Shown here in pieces: positions 16,250 to 25,098 of a stretch of DNA of 35,507 nucleotides. Location: positions 1-35,507 of the forward strand of contig NZ_JAHCKK010000049.1 in assembly GCF_026125825.1 (NCBI RefSeq), read 5' to 3'. The position numbers and the translations under genes were made by a program. Below the pieces are notes generated by a model, which was given only the letters and a program-made list of their open reading frames with translations, was not told the DNA's origin and made no database searches. The stretch is from Hydrogenophaga sp. (GTDB lineage: Bacteria; Pseudomonadota; Gammaproteobacteria; Burkholderiales; Burkholderiaceae_C). How positions within the stretch are numbered: the first letter of the stretch is position 1; each line of letters begins with the position of its first letter.

Positions 16250-17299
16250 ATGTCATCCCAGAAGCACCGCCTCGACTTCGCCAGCGCCATCGCGCTCATC
16301 GTGCTGCTGGCCATCGCCTTGCCCTTGCTGCTCGACCCGTTTCGCCTCAACCTCATCGGCAAGTACCTGTCCCTGGCGTTCGTGGCCATCGGCATCGTGC
16401 TCACCTGGGGCTACGGCGGCATCCTGAGCCTGGGCCAGGGCGTGTTCTTCGGCCTGGGGGGCTACCTGATGGCCATGTTCCTCAAGCTCGAGGCCTCGGC
16501 CCCCGAGCTGCCCGACTTCATGGTCTGGAGCAGCGTGGAGAGCTTGCCGCTGTGGTGGACGCCGTTCCGCTCGCTGGGCTGGACCGTGCTGGGCATCTTC
16601 GTGCTGCCGGCGGTGATCGCCTACCTGTTCTCGTTCGCCATCTTTCGCCGCCGGGTCAGCGGGGTGTATTTCGCCATCGTCACCCTGTCGCTGGCGCTCA
16701 CCCTCACGGTGGTGGTGGTGGGGCAGCAGGGCGACACCGGTGGCGCCAACGGCATCACCGATTTCAAGACCCTGCTGGGCATGGACATCCTGAGCGACGC
16801 TTCGCTGCGCATGCTGTATTTCGTCGAGGTGGCCTTCCTGGCCGTGGCCATGCTGCTGGCGCTCACGCTGGTGCGCACCCGGTTCGGCAAGATCCTGATC
16901 GCCATCCGCGACCGCGAGGACCGCGTGCGTTTCAGCGGCTACGACACCGCGCACATGAAGGCCTTTGTCTTTGCCTGCGGCGCGGTGCTGGCCTCGGTGG
17001 GCGGCGCGTTCTTCACCTTGCAGGTCGGCCTCATTTCGCCCAGCGTCATCGGCGTGGTGGCCTCGGTGGAGATGGTGATCTACGCCGCGGTGGGCGGCCG
17101 CCTGTCGATCCCGGGCGCCGTGGTGGGCGCGCTGCTCATCGGCTTTCTCAAGTCCTACCTGTCGGAAACCTTCCCCGAGGCCTGGCTGTACTTCCTCGGC
17201 GCCGTCTTCATCCTGGTGGTCTGGGTGATGCCCAACGGCCTGGCCGGTCTGAAAGACCAATGGCAGTCCCGCCGGGCAGCCGCTAGGAGCGCGGGATGA
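16250..17299 (+). CDS. Amide/urea-type ABC transporter permease 2 (UrtC/LivM-like)
   Basis: 349-residue membrane permease of the LivM/UrtC family. Visible motifs are LTWGYGGILSLGQGVFFGLGGYLMAM in the first half, YFAIVTLSLALTL in the middle, and TRFGKILIAIRDREDRVRFSGYD with HMKAFVFACGAVLASVGGAFF in the coupling half. It forms the heterodimeric channel with the previous gene. AGGAG lies 7 bases before the ATG. The stop overlaps the ATPase start (ATGA), so the three gene products are likely made in fixed ratio. Confidence 0.91.
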   Translation: MSSQKHRLDFASAIALIVLLAIALPLLLDPFRLNLIGKYLSLAFVAIGIVLTWGYGGILSLGQGVFFGLGGYLMAMFLKLEASAPELPDFMVWSSVESLPLWWTPFRSLGWTVLGIFVLPAVIAYLFSFAIFRRRVSGVYFAIVTLSLALTLTVVVVGQQGDTGGANGITDFKTLLGMDILSDASLRMLYFVEVAFLAVAMLLALTLVRTRFGKILIAIRDREDRVRFSGYDTAHMKAFVFACGAVLASVGGAFFTLQVGLISPSVIGVVASVEMVIYAAVGGRLSIPGAVVGALLIGFLKSYLSETFPEAWLYFLGAVFILVVWVMPNGLAGLKDQWQSRRAAARSAG

Positions 17300-18096
17300 G
17301 CGCTCAGCTGGCCATGCACGTTCCCAACCACGCCCTGTCCTCCATGACGCCATCCCAAACCCGCGACAACGTGCTGCAGGTCGAGCACCTCACGGTGTCC
17401 TTCGACGGTTTCAAGGCCGTCAACGACCTGAGCCTGACGGTGGAGCGCAACGAGCTTCGCGTCATCATCGGCCCCAACGGCGCGGGCAAGACGACGCTGC
17501 TGGACATGATCTGCGGCAAGACCCGCCCCACCGCTGGCCGCGTGCTGTTCGAGGGCCGCGACCTGACCCGCATGAGCGAGTACCAGATCGTGCGCGCCGG
17601 CGTGGGCCGCAAGTTCCAGACGCCCTCGGTCTACGAAGACCTCACGGTGTTCGAGAACCTGGAGATTTCGCTGCCCCGCATGCACGGGCTGTTCCAGTCG
17701 CTGGTGTTCCGGCGCAGCAGCGCCATCGTCGAGCGCGTCAAGGCCATGGCCGCGCAGATCTTCCTGAGCGAGCGCCTGGGCCACCGCGCCGGCCTGCTCA
17801 GCCACGGCCAGAAGCAGTGGCTGGAGATCGGCATGCTGCTGATGCAGGAGCCCACCCTGTTGCTGCTGGACGAGCCGGTGGCCGGCATGAGCCCGCGCGA
17901 GCGCGAGCAGACGGGCGACCTGCTCAGCCGCATCGCCACCGGCCGCTCGGTGGTGGTGATCGAGCACGACATGGACTTCGTCAAGCGCATCGCCCACCGC
18001 GTCACGGTGCTGCACCAGGGCAAGCTGCTGAGCGAAGGCAGCGCCGCACAGGTGCAGGCCGACCCCCGCGTCATCGACGTCTATCTGGGCCACTGA
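17296..18096 (+). CDS. Amide/urea-type ABC transporter ATPase 1 (UrtD/LivG-like)
   Basis: 266-residue ATPase with Walker A IIGPNGAGKTTLLDM, Q-loop KFQTPSVYEDLTVFENL, signature LSHGQKQWLEIGMLL, Walker B LLLLDEPVAGMSPRE and H-loop VIEHDMDFVKRIAHRV. The LSHGQKQWLEIG signature and PVAGM segment are typical of the UrtD subgroup. There are about 30 extra N-terminal residues before the core begins at VLQVEHLTVSFDG; the in-frame ATG at 17344 could also be used. It pairs with the second ATPase immediately downstream. Confidence 0.91.
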   Translation: MSAQLAMHVPNHALSSMTPSQTRDNVLQVEHLTVSFDGFKAVNDLSLTVERNELRVIIGPNGAGKTTLLDMICGKTRPTAGRVLFEGRDLTRMSEYQIVRAGVGRKFQTPSVYEDLTVFENLEISLPRMHGLFQSLVFRRSSAIVERVKAMAAQIFLSERLGHRAGLLSHGQKQWLEIGMLLMQEPTLLLLDEPVAGMSPREREQTGDLLSRIATGRSVVVIEHDMDFVKRIAHRVTVLHQGKLLSEGSAAQVQADPRVIDVYLGH

Positions 18097-18108
18097 GGAG
18101 GCACCCCC

Positions 18109-18798
18109 ATGTTCGACATCTCCCGGCTCAACGTGTGCTACGGCGAATCGCATGTGATCCACGACATCTCGTTCCAGGTGAAGGCGCGCGAGTCGGTGGC
18201 CATCATGGGACGCAACGGCATGGGCAAGACCACGCTGCTCAAGTCGCTCATCGGCCTGCTGCCCACGCGCTCGGGCGACATCCGCCTGGACGGCCGCGCC
18301 CTCCAGGGCCTGCCCAGCCACCGGCGCGTGCAGCACGGCCTGGCCTTCGTGCCCCAGGGCCGCATGGTGTTCCCCTTCCTCACCGTGGAGCAGAACATCC
18401 TCTCGGGCGCCGAGCATTCGGGCCACCGCGAGGTGCCCGACTACATCCACCGCTTCTTTCCGGTGCTCCAGGAGATGAAACACCGCAAGGCGGGCAACCT
18501 CTCGGGCGGCCAGCAGCAGATGCTGGCCATCGCGCGCGCCCTGATCTCCGATCCCAAGGTGCTGATCCTCGATGAACCCACCGAAGGCATCCAGCCTTCC
18601 ATCATCAAGGAGCTGGCCCAGACCCTCAACGTGCTCCGGCAGGAACGCGGCTTTGCCGTCGTGGTGTCGGAGCAGGTGCTCAGTTTTGCCCTCGACCTCG
18701 CCGACCGGTTCCTGGTCATCGACCGAGGGCGCATCGTGCACGAAGAACCCCGTGCCCATCTGGATCAGGAAAAGGTCAAGTCCTTCCTGACCGTCTGA
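18109..18798 (+). CDS. Amide/urea-type ABC transporter ATPase 2 (UrtE/LivF-like)
   Basis: 229-residue ATPase with Walker A IMGRNGMGKTTLLKSL, signature LSGGQQQMLAIARAL and Walker B VLILDEPTEGIQPSII. The switch region reads VVVSEQVLSFALDLADR, lacking the usual histidine, as is normal in the LivF/UrtE subgroup (typically LVEQ). The GRNGMGKTT loop is also characteristic of UrtE. It begins 12 bases after the first ATPase with a GAGGAGG-like site. It completes the transporter; the amidase follows 23 bases later. Confidence 0.91.
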   Translation: MFDISRLNVCYGESHVIHDISFQVKARESVAIMGRNGMGKTTLLKSLIGLLPTRSGDIRLDGRALQGLPSHRRVQHGLAFVPQGRMVFPFLTVEQNILSGAEHSGHREVPDYIHRFFPVLQEMKHRKAGNLSGGQQQMLAIARALISDPKVLILDEPTEGIQPSIIKELAQTLNVLRQERGFAVVVSEQVLSFALDLADRFLVIDRGRIVHEEPRAHLDQEKVKSFLTV

Positions 18799-18821
18799 CC
18801 TCAACCCCCTAGGAGACCCTC

Positions 18822-19859
18822 ATGCGACATGGTGACATTTCCAGCAGCAACGATTGCGTCGGCGTGGCCGTCGTCAACTACAAGATGCCCAGCCTGCACA
18901 CCAAGGCCGAGGTGCTGGCCAACGCCCGCAAGATCGGCGAGATGCTGGTGGGCATGAAGAAGGGCCTGCCCGGCATGGACCTGGTGATCTTCCCGGAGTA
19001 CTCCACCCACGGGATCATGTACGACGCCAAGGAGATGTACGAGACGGCTTCCACCATCCCGGGGGACGAGACGGAGATCTTCGCCGACGCCTGCCGCCGC
19101 GCCAACGTGTGGGGCGTGTTCTCGCTCACCGGCGAGCGCCACGAGGAGCACCCCAACAAGGCGCCGTACAACACGCTCATCCTGATGAACAACCAGGGCG
19201 AGATCGTGCAGAAGTACCGCAAGATCATGCCGTGGGTGCCCATCGAGGGCTGGTACCCGGGCGACTGCACCTACGTCAGCGAGGGGCCCAAGGGCATGAA
19301 GATGAGCCTCATCATCTGCGACGACGGCAACTACCCCGAGATCTGGCGCGACTGCGCCATGCGCGGCGCCGAACTCATCATCCGCTGCCAGGGGTACATG
19401 TACCCGGCCAAGGAGCAGCAGATCATGGTGGCCAAGACCATGGCCTTCATGAACAACTCCTACGTCGCCGTGGCCAACGCCACCGGTTTCGATGGCGTGT
19501 ATTCCTACTTTGGCCACTCGGCCGTGATCGGCTTTGACGGCCGCACGCTGGGCGAATGCGGTGAAGAGGAAATGGGCATCCAGTACGCCGAGCTGTCCAA
19601 GAGCCTGATCCGCGACGCGCGCAAGAACGGCCAGTCGCAGAACCACCTCTTCAAGCTCGTGCACCGCGGCTACACCGGGCTGATCAACTCCGGCGACGGG
19701 GACAAGGGCGTGGCCGCCTGCCCCTACAACTTCTACGCCAAGTGGGTCAACGACCCCGAGGCCACGCGCGAGATGGTCGAGTCGTTCACGCGCACCACCG
19801 TCGGCACCGCCGAGTGCCCGATGGAGGGCATCCCGAACGAAGAGACGAAGCACCGCTGA
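18822..19859 (+). CDS. amiE: Aliphatic amidase
   Basis: 345-residue nitrilase-superfamily amidase that hydrolyses short-chain amides such as acetamide and propionamide to acid and ammonia. The start [11 protein letters not shown] and most of the chain match Pseudomonas AmiE as I recall it. The catalytic residues fall at the expected places: E59 in FPEYS, the lysine in KYRKIMPW (about 134), the second glutamate in PIEGWYPG and the cysteine in [10 protein letters not shown] (about 166). It ends close to the usual length. AGGAGAC lies 6 bases upstream. Its position between an amide importer and AmiC/AmiR supports amide rather than formamide use; formamidase AmiF is the close alternative. Confidence 0.95.
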   Translation: MRHGDISSSNDCVGVAVVNYKMPSLHTKAEVLANARKIGEMLVGMKKGLPGMDLVIFPEYSTHGIMYDAKEMYETASTIPGDETEIFADACRRANVWGVFSLTGERHEEHPNKAPYNTLILMNNQGEIVQKYRKIMPWVPIEGWYPGDCTYVSEGPKGMKMSLIICDDGNYPEIWRDCAMRGAELIIRCQGYMYPAKEQQIMVAKTMAFMNNSYVAVANATGFDGVYSYFGHSAVIGFDGRTLGECGEEEMGIQYAELSKSLIRDARKNGQSQNHLFKLVHRGYTGLINSGDGDKGVAACPYNFYAKWVNDPEATREMVESFTRTTVGTAECPMEGIPNEETKHR

Positions 19860-19909
19860 GTCCGCCACCTCCCCACCGCGTCTTGTTCCGCACCCAAGGA
19901 CCCCGCTCC

Positions 19910-20716
19910 ATGCTGTCACCCCTGGACGACCATCTCATCCGCTGCGAACCGTTCTACCAGCCTTCGGGCGAGGAGATCGAATGCTACGAACGGGCGTACC
20001 GGCACCGCCTGCCGCTGATGCTCAAGGGGCCCACGGGTTGCGGCAAGACGCGCTTTGTCGAATACATGGCCTGGAAGCTCCAGCGTCCGCTGGTCACGCT
20101 GGCCTGCAACGAGGACATGACCGCCTCCGACCTGGTGGGGCGCTACCTGCTCGACGCGCAGGGGACGGCCTGGCACGACGGGCCGCTGACCCTGGCGGTG
20201 CGCCATGGGGGCATCTGCTACCTCGATGAGGTGGTGGAAGCCCGCCAGGACACCACCGTGGTCATCCACCCGCTCACCGATGCGCGCCGCATCCTGCCGC
20301 TGGACAAGAAGGGCGAGGTCGTCCAGGCCCACCCGGACTTCCAGCTCGTGGTCTCCTACAACCCGGGTTACCAGAGCAGCGCGAAGGACATGAAGGCCTC
20401 CACGCGGCAGCGCTTTGCGGCGCTGGAGTTCGATTACCCCGACACCGAGACCGAGGTCGCCATCGTGGCGCGCGAGGCGGGCATCGACGCGCAGCTGGCC
20501 CGCCAGCTCGTCACCATCGCGCAATGCACGCGCGCCCTCAAGCAGCGCGGGCTGGACGAAGGCGCCTCCACCCGGGTGCTCATCTACGCAGGCGTGCTGG
20601 TGCGCGACGGCCTCACGCCCACGCAGAGCTGCGAGATGACCCTGGTGCGCGCCCTCACCGACGACCCGGACATGGCGCAGGCCATCCGTGATTTCGTGAA
20701 GGCGCAGTTCGGATGA
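19910..20716 (+). CDS. amiB: MoxR-type AAA+ ATPase (AmiB; CbbQ/NorQ family)
   Basis: 268 residues, the usual CbbQ/NirQ/NorQ length. It has Walker A LKGPTGCGKTRFVEYMAWKL near residue 37, a Walker B GGICYLDEVVEARQDT near residue 105, a sensor 1 in LVVSYNPGYQ and an arginine finger region STRQRFAALEFDYPD. These ATPases work with VWA-domain partners as remodelling or metal-insertion chaperones. In Pseudomonas the gene after amiE, amiB, encodes such an ATPase. Here the partner VWA gene follows with an ATGA overlap. What it acts on in an amidase operon is not established. Confidence 0.88.
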   Translation: MLSPLDDHLIRCEPFYQPSGEEIECYERAYRHRLPLMLKGPTGCGKTRFVEYMAWKLQRPLVTLACNEDMTASDLVGRYLLDAQGTAWHDGPLTLAVRHGGICYLDEVVEARQDTTVVIHPLTDARRILPLDKKGEVVQAHPDFQLVVSYNPGYQSSAKDMKASTRQRFAALEFDYPDTETEVAIVAREAGIDAQLARQLVTIAQCTRALKQRGLDEGASTRVLIYAGVLVRDGLTPTQSCEMTLVRALTDDPDMAQAIRDFVKAQFG

Positions 20717-22416
20717 AGAGCGACCTGCCGGCGCACCTGGCTGCCCCGGATGCCGACGTGATCGATGGGCTTCTGCCCTCGCTGGCCTGGCTTGGCTCGG
20801 GCTTGCTGGGCGCTCCGCTGCAGGTGGCCGAGAGCGGTGGCGGCCCGCGCGCGCGCCGCGCCATCGTCACGCGCGAGCAGGTGCTGCTCAGCCGGCAGGC
20901 GCTGCAGGACGCGGCCGCGCCTGCCGGCGCGCTCTGCCGGGCCACCGTGGCCCACGCCGTGGCGCACTTGCTGTACTCGCCGCTGCAGCAGCCCGCGCGC
21001 CTGCTCAAACCCATGAGCCAGATGGTGGTCTCGGCCATCGAGGACGCGCGCGTGGAACGGCAGCTGGCCCGGCGCTACCCCGGGGTGACCGCGTGGTTCC
21101 TCGATCACCTCGCCCCCGTGCCCGAGGCCGGCAACTTCAGCTTCGAAGCGCTGCTGGCGCGCATGGACCGGGCGCTGGCTGATCCCGCCCATGCCGACGA
21201 CAACCACTGGGTGAACAAAGCCCGCCGGTTGTTCGAGGAAACGCAGATGCGGCACGGTCTGGACGACGCCCAGGCGTTCCGGGCGATCGCCTCCATTCTG
21301 GCCAACGACCTGGGACAGATGCGGGTGCGCTTCGACCCGCAGCACCACGTCGTTCCGGCGCCTTACCGCGACGACCACAGCATCCTGTGGCAGCACGACG
21401 ACAACGAGCAGGACGAACAGCAGGCCATTGCCGCGCCCCGCTCGGCCCCGGCACGCGCGGCTGCGGCACCGCCTGCGCCCACCGACGGCACGCAGGACGT
21501 TCAACCGCAGGCCGAGGTGGAGCTGAGCCGGACCCTGCATGCCGAATGGCACCACCGGCTGGCCCTGTGGCGGCGGGACTGGTGCACGGTGATCGAGAAG
21601 CTGCCGGCCCTGGTGCCGGCCCCGCTCACCCGCGCGCAGCCCGCCGTCCACCACAGCTTCAGCCCGGTCTCGCTGCACCGGGTGCGCCGCCTCAGCCGGC
21701 GCCAGCGTTTGCGCCGGCAGTGGGAAGGCGAAGACATCGACCTCAATGCCGCCATCGAGGTGCTGGTGGACCGCCGCCTCGACCTGCAGCCCGAGCCTCG
21801 CCTGTTCATGCGCCCGGGGCGCGAGACGGGCACCTCCCGCATCCTGGTGCTGCTGGACCTGTCCGAATCCACCAACGACCCTTCGGGCGCGCGCGGCGCC
21901 TCGCTGCTGGACGTCGAAAAGCAGGCCGCCTTCCTGCTGGCCGAAGCCGCGTTGCACACGCAAGACCGCGTCGCCATCCACGGCTTCAATTCCAACACGC
22001 GGGCCGAGGTGAGCTACTACCGCCTGCTCGGATGGGACGACCCGCTCGACGGCGCCGCGCGCGAGCGCCTGGCCTCGGTGCCCGCGCGCCACTCGACCCG
22101 CCTGGGTGCCGCCTTGCGCCAGGCCACGTCGCACCTGCAGGCCCAGCCCGGGCGCCATCGCGGGCTCCTGGTGGTCACCGATGGCGCGCCCTCCGATGTG
22201 GACGTGTTCGAGCCGGACTACCTGGTGGAGGACGCGCGCATGGCGGTGCAACAGGCCCATCGCGCCGGCATCCGCACCTTCTGCCTCGCGGTCGATCCTG
22301 CGGCGGGTGGTTACGTGCGCCGGATCTTCGGCTGGCGCGACCACGGCATTGCCGCCGACCCGAGCCACCTTCCGGTACAGTTGCAAAGAGCCTATGTGAG
22401 GCTGGCCGCCGGATGA
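20713..22416 (+). CDS. VWA-domain protein (CbbO/NorD-like), partner of the AAA+ ATPase
   Basis: 567 residues. The N-terminal half is helical and poorly conserved. A low-complexity Ala/Pro linker (about residues 237-258) joins it to a C-terminal half with a basic RRLSRRQRLRRQWEGEDIDLNAAIEV stretch and a VWA domain from about residue 375. The MIDAS metal site is intact: DLSES, the threonine in HSTRLGAALR and the aspartate in VVTDGAPSDVD. CbbO/NorD proteins pair with CbbQ/NorQ ATPases, and the four-base overlap with the ATPase gene fits that complex. The classical Pseudomonas ami locus, as I recall it, does not have this gene next to amiB. Confidence 0.87.
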   Translation: MKSDLPAHLAAPDADVIDGLLPSLAWLGSGLLGAPLQVAESGGGPRARRAIVTREQVLLSRQALQDAAAPAGALCRATVAHAVAHLLYSPLQQPARLLKPMSQMVVSAIEDARVERQLARRYPGVTAWFLDHLAPVPEAGNFSFEALLARMDRALADPAHADDNHWVNKARRLFEETQMRHGLDDAQAFRAIASILANDLGQMRVRFDPQHHVVPAPYRDDHSILWQHDDNEQDEQQAIAAPRSAPARAAAAPPAPTDGTQDVQPQAEVELSRTLHAEWHHRLALWRRDWCTVIEKLPALVPAPLTRAQPAVHHSFSPVSLHRVRRLSRRQRLRRQWEGEDIDLNAAIEVLVDRRLDLQPEPRLFMRPGRETGTSRILVLLDLSESTNDPSGARGASLLDVEKQAAFLLAEAALHTQDRVAIHGFNSNTRAEVSYYRLLGWDDPLDGAARERLASVPARHSTRLGAALRQATSHLQAQPGRHRGLLVVTDGAPSDVDVFEPDYLVEDARMAVQQAHRAGIRTFCLAVDPAAGGYVRRIFGWRDHGIAADPSHLPVQLQRAYVRLAAG

Positions 22417-22535
22417 CGGCCGTCGCTCGTGGCACCCGACCTTCCCCGCTGATCACGGCCCTGACCATGCCCATGAAGACCCTCGCCCGCACCCACGCCG
22501 CCGCGCCGGCCGCCTCCGGGGGATGCCATGGTTGA
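22413..22535 (+). CDS. Possible 40-residue ORF between the VWA gene and amiC
   Basis: An ATG overlaps the VWA stop (ATGA) and the frame closes 8 bases into amiC, so both ends are coupled to neighbours. The predicted peptide (MTAVARGTRPSPLITALTMP...) is arginine/alanine-rich with no recognisable domain. It may only be a translational bridge that carries ribosomes across the 111-base gap, or chance. Confidence 0.25.
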   Translation: MTAVARGTRPSPLITALTMPMKTLARTHAAAPAASGGCHG

Positions 22536-23682
22536 CCGCGATCCCGTGCGCGTGGGCGTGCTGTTTTCCTCCACCGGCGTCACCTCCACCATCGGCCTGT
22601 CGCAGCTGCACGGTGCCTTGCTGGCCATCGATGAAATCAACGAGGCTGGCGGCATCAACGGCCGCGAGCTGGTGCCGGTGCACTACGACGCGCAGTCCAA
22701 CCCGCAGCGCTATGCCCAGCTGGCCGAGCAGCTGATCCTGCAGGACAAGGTCAACGTGATCTTCGGCTGCTACATGTCCAGCAGCCGCAAGGCGGTCATC
22801 CCCGTCATCGAGAAGTGGAACAAGCTGCTGTTCTATCCCACGCTGTACGAGGGCTTCGAGTATTCGGCCAACGTCATCTACACCGGCGCCGCGCCGAACC
22901 AGAACAGCGTGCAGCTGGCGGAGTTCATGACGGCCAATTTCGGTGCGCGCGTCTACCTCATCGGGTCCGACTACATCTACCCCTACGAGTCCAACCGCAT
23001 CATGGGCGAGCTGGTGATGCAGCGCCAGGGCAGTGAGAAGCTGGCCGAACGCTACGTGGCGCTGGACGCCACCGAGAAGGACTTCGCCGACATCATGGAC
23101 GACGTGCGCCAGAAGCGGCCCGACTTCATCTTCTCCACCGTGGTGGGGGACTCCACCGCCGCCCTGTACCGCGCCTATGCCGATGCCGGCTTCGACCCGA
23201 AGACCATGCCCATCGGCAGCCTCACCACCTCCGAGGCGGAAATCTCGCAGATGGAGAAGGGCCTGGCCACCGGGCACTACACCTCGGCGCCTTACTTCCA
23301 GTCGATCGAGTCCGCCGCCAACCAGCGCTGCCTGCAAAGCCTGCGCCGGCGCCTGGGCGAGCGCTGCGTGCCCAACCTGTGCTGGGAGGCGTCCTACTTC
23401 CAGCTGCACATCTTCGCCAACGCCATGCGCCAGTCGCGCAGCGACGACATCGCCGAGCTCATGCCCCACGTGCTGGGCAGCGAGTTCGACGCGCCGCAGG
23501 GCCGCGTGCGCATCGACCCGAACAACCACCACACCTGCCTGTACCCGCGCATCGGCCGGGTGAACGCCGAGAGCCAGTTCACCATCGTTCGCCAGGCGAG
23601 GAGGTCGGTGTACCCCGATCCCTACCTCGTCACCCATTCGCTGGGCGACTGGGCCGCCCGCCTGGACACGCTGGAGTCCTGA
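22528..23682 (+). CDS. amiC: Amide-binding negative regulator
   Basis: 384 residues, matching Pseudomonas AmiC. It has the periplasmic-binding-protein fold but no signal peptide (MVDRDPVRVGVLFSSTGVTS), so it is a cytoplasmic amide sensor. Ligand-site and fold motifs are VIFGCYMSSSRKAVIP, LLFYPTLYEGFEYS and VYLIGSDYIYPYESN. AmiC holds AmiR inactive until an inducing amide binds. Its stop overlaps the amiR start (TGATG), giving equimolar synthesis of the complex. Strong resemblance to the transporter receptor at 14087 indicates that sensor and receptor share an ancestor. Confidence 0.93.
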   Translation: MVDRDPVRVGVLFSSTGVTSTIGLSQLHGALLAIDEINEAGGINGRELVPVHYDAQSNPQRYAQLAEQLILQDKVNVIFGCYMSSSRKAVIPVIEKWNKLLFYPTLYEGFEYSANVIYTGAAPNQNSVQLAEFMTANFGARVYLIGSDYIYPYESNRIMGELVMQRQGSEKLAERYVALDATEKDFADIMDDVRQKRPDFIFSTVVGDSTAALYRAYADAGFDPKTMPIGSLTTSEAEISQMEKGLATGHYTSAPYFQSIESAANQRCLQSLRRRLGERCVPNLCWEASYFQLHIFANAMRQSRSDDIAELMPHVLGSEFDAPQGRVRIDPNNHHTCLYPRIGRVNAESQFTIVRQARRSVYPDPYLVTHSLGDWAARLDTLES

Positions 23683-24335
23683 TGGTCGACCGCGCGGAGC
23701 CTCCACGCGCGCTGCGGGCCACGCCCCAGCAGCTCAAGGAGCTTCGCACATTGACGGTGGCGGTGGTCCATCCGGACGACTCCGACGGCCGCCAGCTCAC
23801 GCAGCAGCTGCAGCGCATCGGCTGCAAGGTGCAGGCCTTCTGGCCGCCCGTGCAGTCCATCGGCAAGGATGTGGACGTGGTGTTCCTGGCGGTGCGCCCG
23901 GAGATCCTCAACCTCAACATGGACTGGGCCCACGCCGAGGACGCGCCGACGGTGATCGCGGTGGTGAACTACGAGAACCCGACCATCGTGGAGGTGGTCC
24001 TGGGCCTGGAGGCCAAGGCCGTGCTGCCTTCGCCGGTGCGCTCGTTCGGCCTGCTGTCCGCGCTGGTGCTGGCCCGCGAGAGCCACAAGGTGAACCGCGC
24101 GCTGGCCCGGCGCCTCAAGAAGGTGGAGGCCAAGCTGCTCGGTGTGCGGCACATCGCCGATGCCAAGGCCATCCTGATGAAGAGCCACCACGTCTCGGAG
24201 ACGGAGGCCTACGACCTGATTCGCGACCAGGCGATGGCCAAGCGGACCACGACCGAAGAGGTGGCGATGGCCATCGTGGAGGCCCACGAACTGCTGTCGG
24301 TCTCGCTGCCCTCCCGCCACCCCAGGGCGCCCTAG
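23682..24335 (+). CDS. amiR: ANTAR-domain transcription antiterminator
   Basis: 217 residues; AmiR is normally about 196, the difference being the N-terminus. The N-terminal receiver-like domain (TVAVVHPDDSDGRQLTQQLQRIGCKV, VFLAVRPEIL) lacks phosphorylation residues, as in AmiR. A central coiled coil (LARRLKKVEAKL) leads to the ANTAR three-helix RNA-binding domain: IADAKAILMKSHHVSETEAYDLIRDQAMAKRTTTEEVAMAIVEA. It binds paired hexaloop hairpins and prevents termination. The candidate target is the leader at 13849-13923, 10 kb upstream at the head of this operon. The gene ends four bases from the convergent next gene. Confidence 0.93.
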   Translation: MVDRAEPPRALRATPQQLKELRTLTVAVVHPDDSDGRQLTQQLQRIGCKVQAFWPPVQSIGKDVDVVFLAVRPEILNLNMDWAHAEDAPTVIAVVNYENPTIVEVVLGLEAKAVLPSPVRSFGLLSALVLARESHKVNRALARRLKKVEAKLLGVRHIADAKAILMKSHHVSETEAYDLIRDQAMAKRTTTEEVAMAIVEAHELLSVSLPSRHPRAP

Positions 24336-24339
24336 GCCT

Positions 24340-25098
24340 TCACGCGGCGTGCCACTCCAGCACGCGCCAGCGGCCTGGAAGGCCGGCGCCGCTGGCGGTG
24401 GCTTCGCTCTCGCTCACGCGCGCCAGTGTGCAGGGGTGGTTCAGGCGCTCCCGCTCGGGCCGCGTGGCGCGCTCCACCGCCCACACGCCGTCGTCCCAGG
24501 GGCCGAAGGCGATATCGAAGTCCAGCAGGGCATCGGCGTCGGCGCCGTGGCGCTGCACCACCTGGGCCAGCGTGTCGTCGGGCGCGGTATCGCCGGGCCA
24601 GGGCGTGGTGCGCGGCCGCAGGTGCATGAGGTAGCGGCCACTCACCAGCAGGCGCTGCGCCGTGGGCTGGCCCTGCGCGTCCAGCGCGGCCAGCGCGATG
24701 CGCCGCCCCACCGAGCCGGGCAGGCGTTCCCACACCTCCAGGTAGCGGCCATGGAGGCCGGTCTCGATCACGCACGCGGGCGTCTCGAACACCATGTGGC
24801 CCGCGTCGGGCGTGCTGCGCGGCGGCTGGAAGTCGACGGTGCGTTGCCATGTGCAGACCTCGGGCTGCGCGGGGTCGGGGCGGGTGATGGTGGTGGTGCC
24901 GGCAAAGCCCTGTTGCAGCGCGCGGCCTGCGCGCGTGGTGCGGTCGGCGCCGGCGGGCACGCGCAGGTCGCCGTGCCACAGACCGGTCTGCAGCCAGTGC
25001 ACCCAGCTGGTGGTGTCCCGGCCCTCGGGGGTTTCAAGCAGGGTGCGTTGCCACACGCCGTGGTAGCGCTCGGGAATGGTCGGTTCTTGCATGGGCAT
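24340..25098 (-). CDS. Uncharacterised protein, 252 residues
   Basis: Not recognised as a named family. The sequence suggests a beta-rich, lipocalin- or calycin-like fold: ERYHGVWQRTLLETPEG at the start, VHWLQTGLWHGDLRVP, then short strands with many Trp, Arg and His residues and the end RWRVLEWHAA. There is no signal peptide or membrane segment. Its start overlaps the isochorismatase stop (TGATG), so it is the last gene of the tightly coupled creatininase-type operon. An accessory, ligand-binding or isomerase role is possible; nothing in the sequence decides. Confidence 0.75.
   Translation of the reverse strand: MPMQEPTIPERYHGVWQRTLLETPEGRDTTSWVHWLQTGLWHGDLRVPAGADRTTRAGRALQQGFAGTTTITRPDPAQPEVCTWQRTVDFQPPRSTPDAGHMVFETPACVIETGLHGRYLEVWERLPGSVGRRIALAALDAQGQPTAQRLLVSGRYLMHLRPRTTPWPGDTAPDDTLAQVVQRHGADADALLDFDIAFGPWDDGVWAVERATRPERERLNHPCTLARVSESEATASGAGLPGRWRVLEWHAA

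Noticed and set aside
14087-18798. Simple annotation as a urea-specific UrtABCDE transporter
   Set aside because: No urease or urea genes are adjacent; the operon encodes amidase, AmiC and AmiR, so amides are the better inference.
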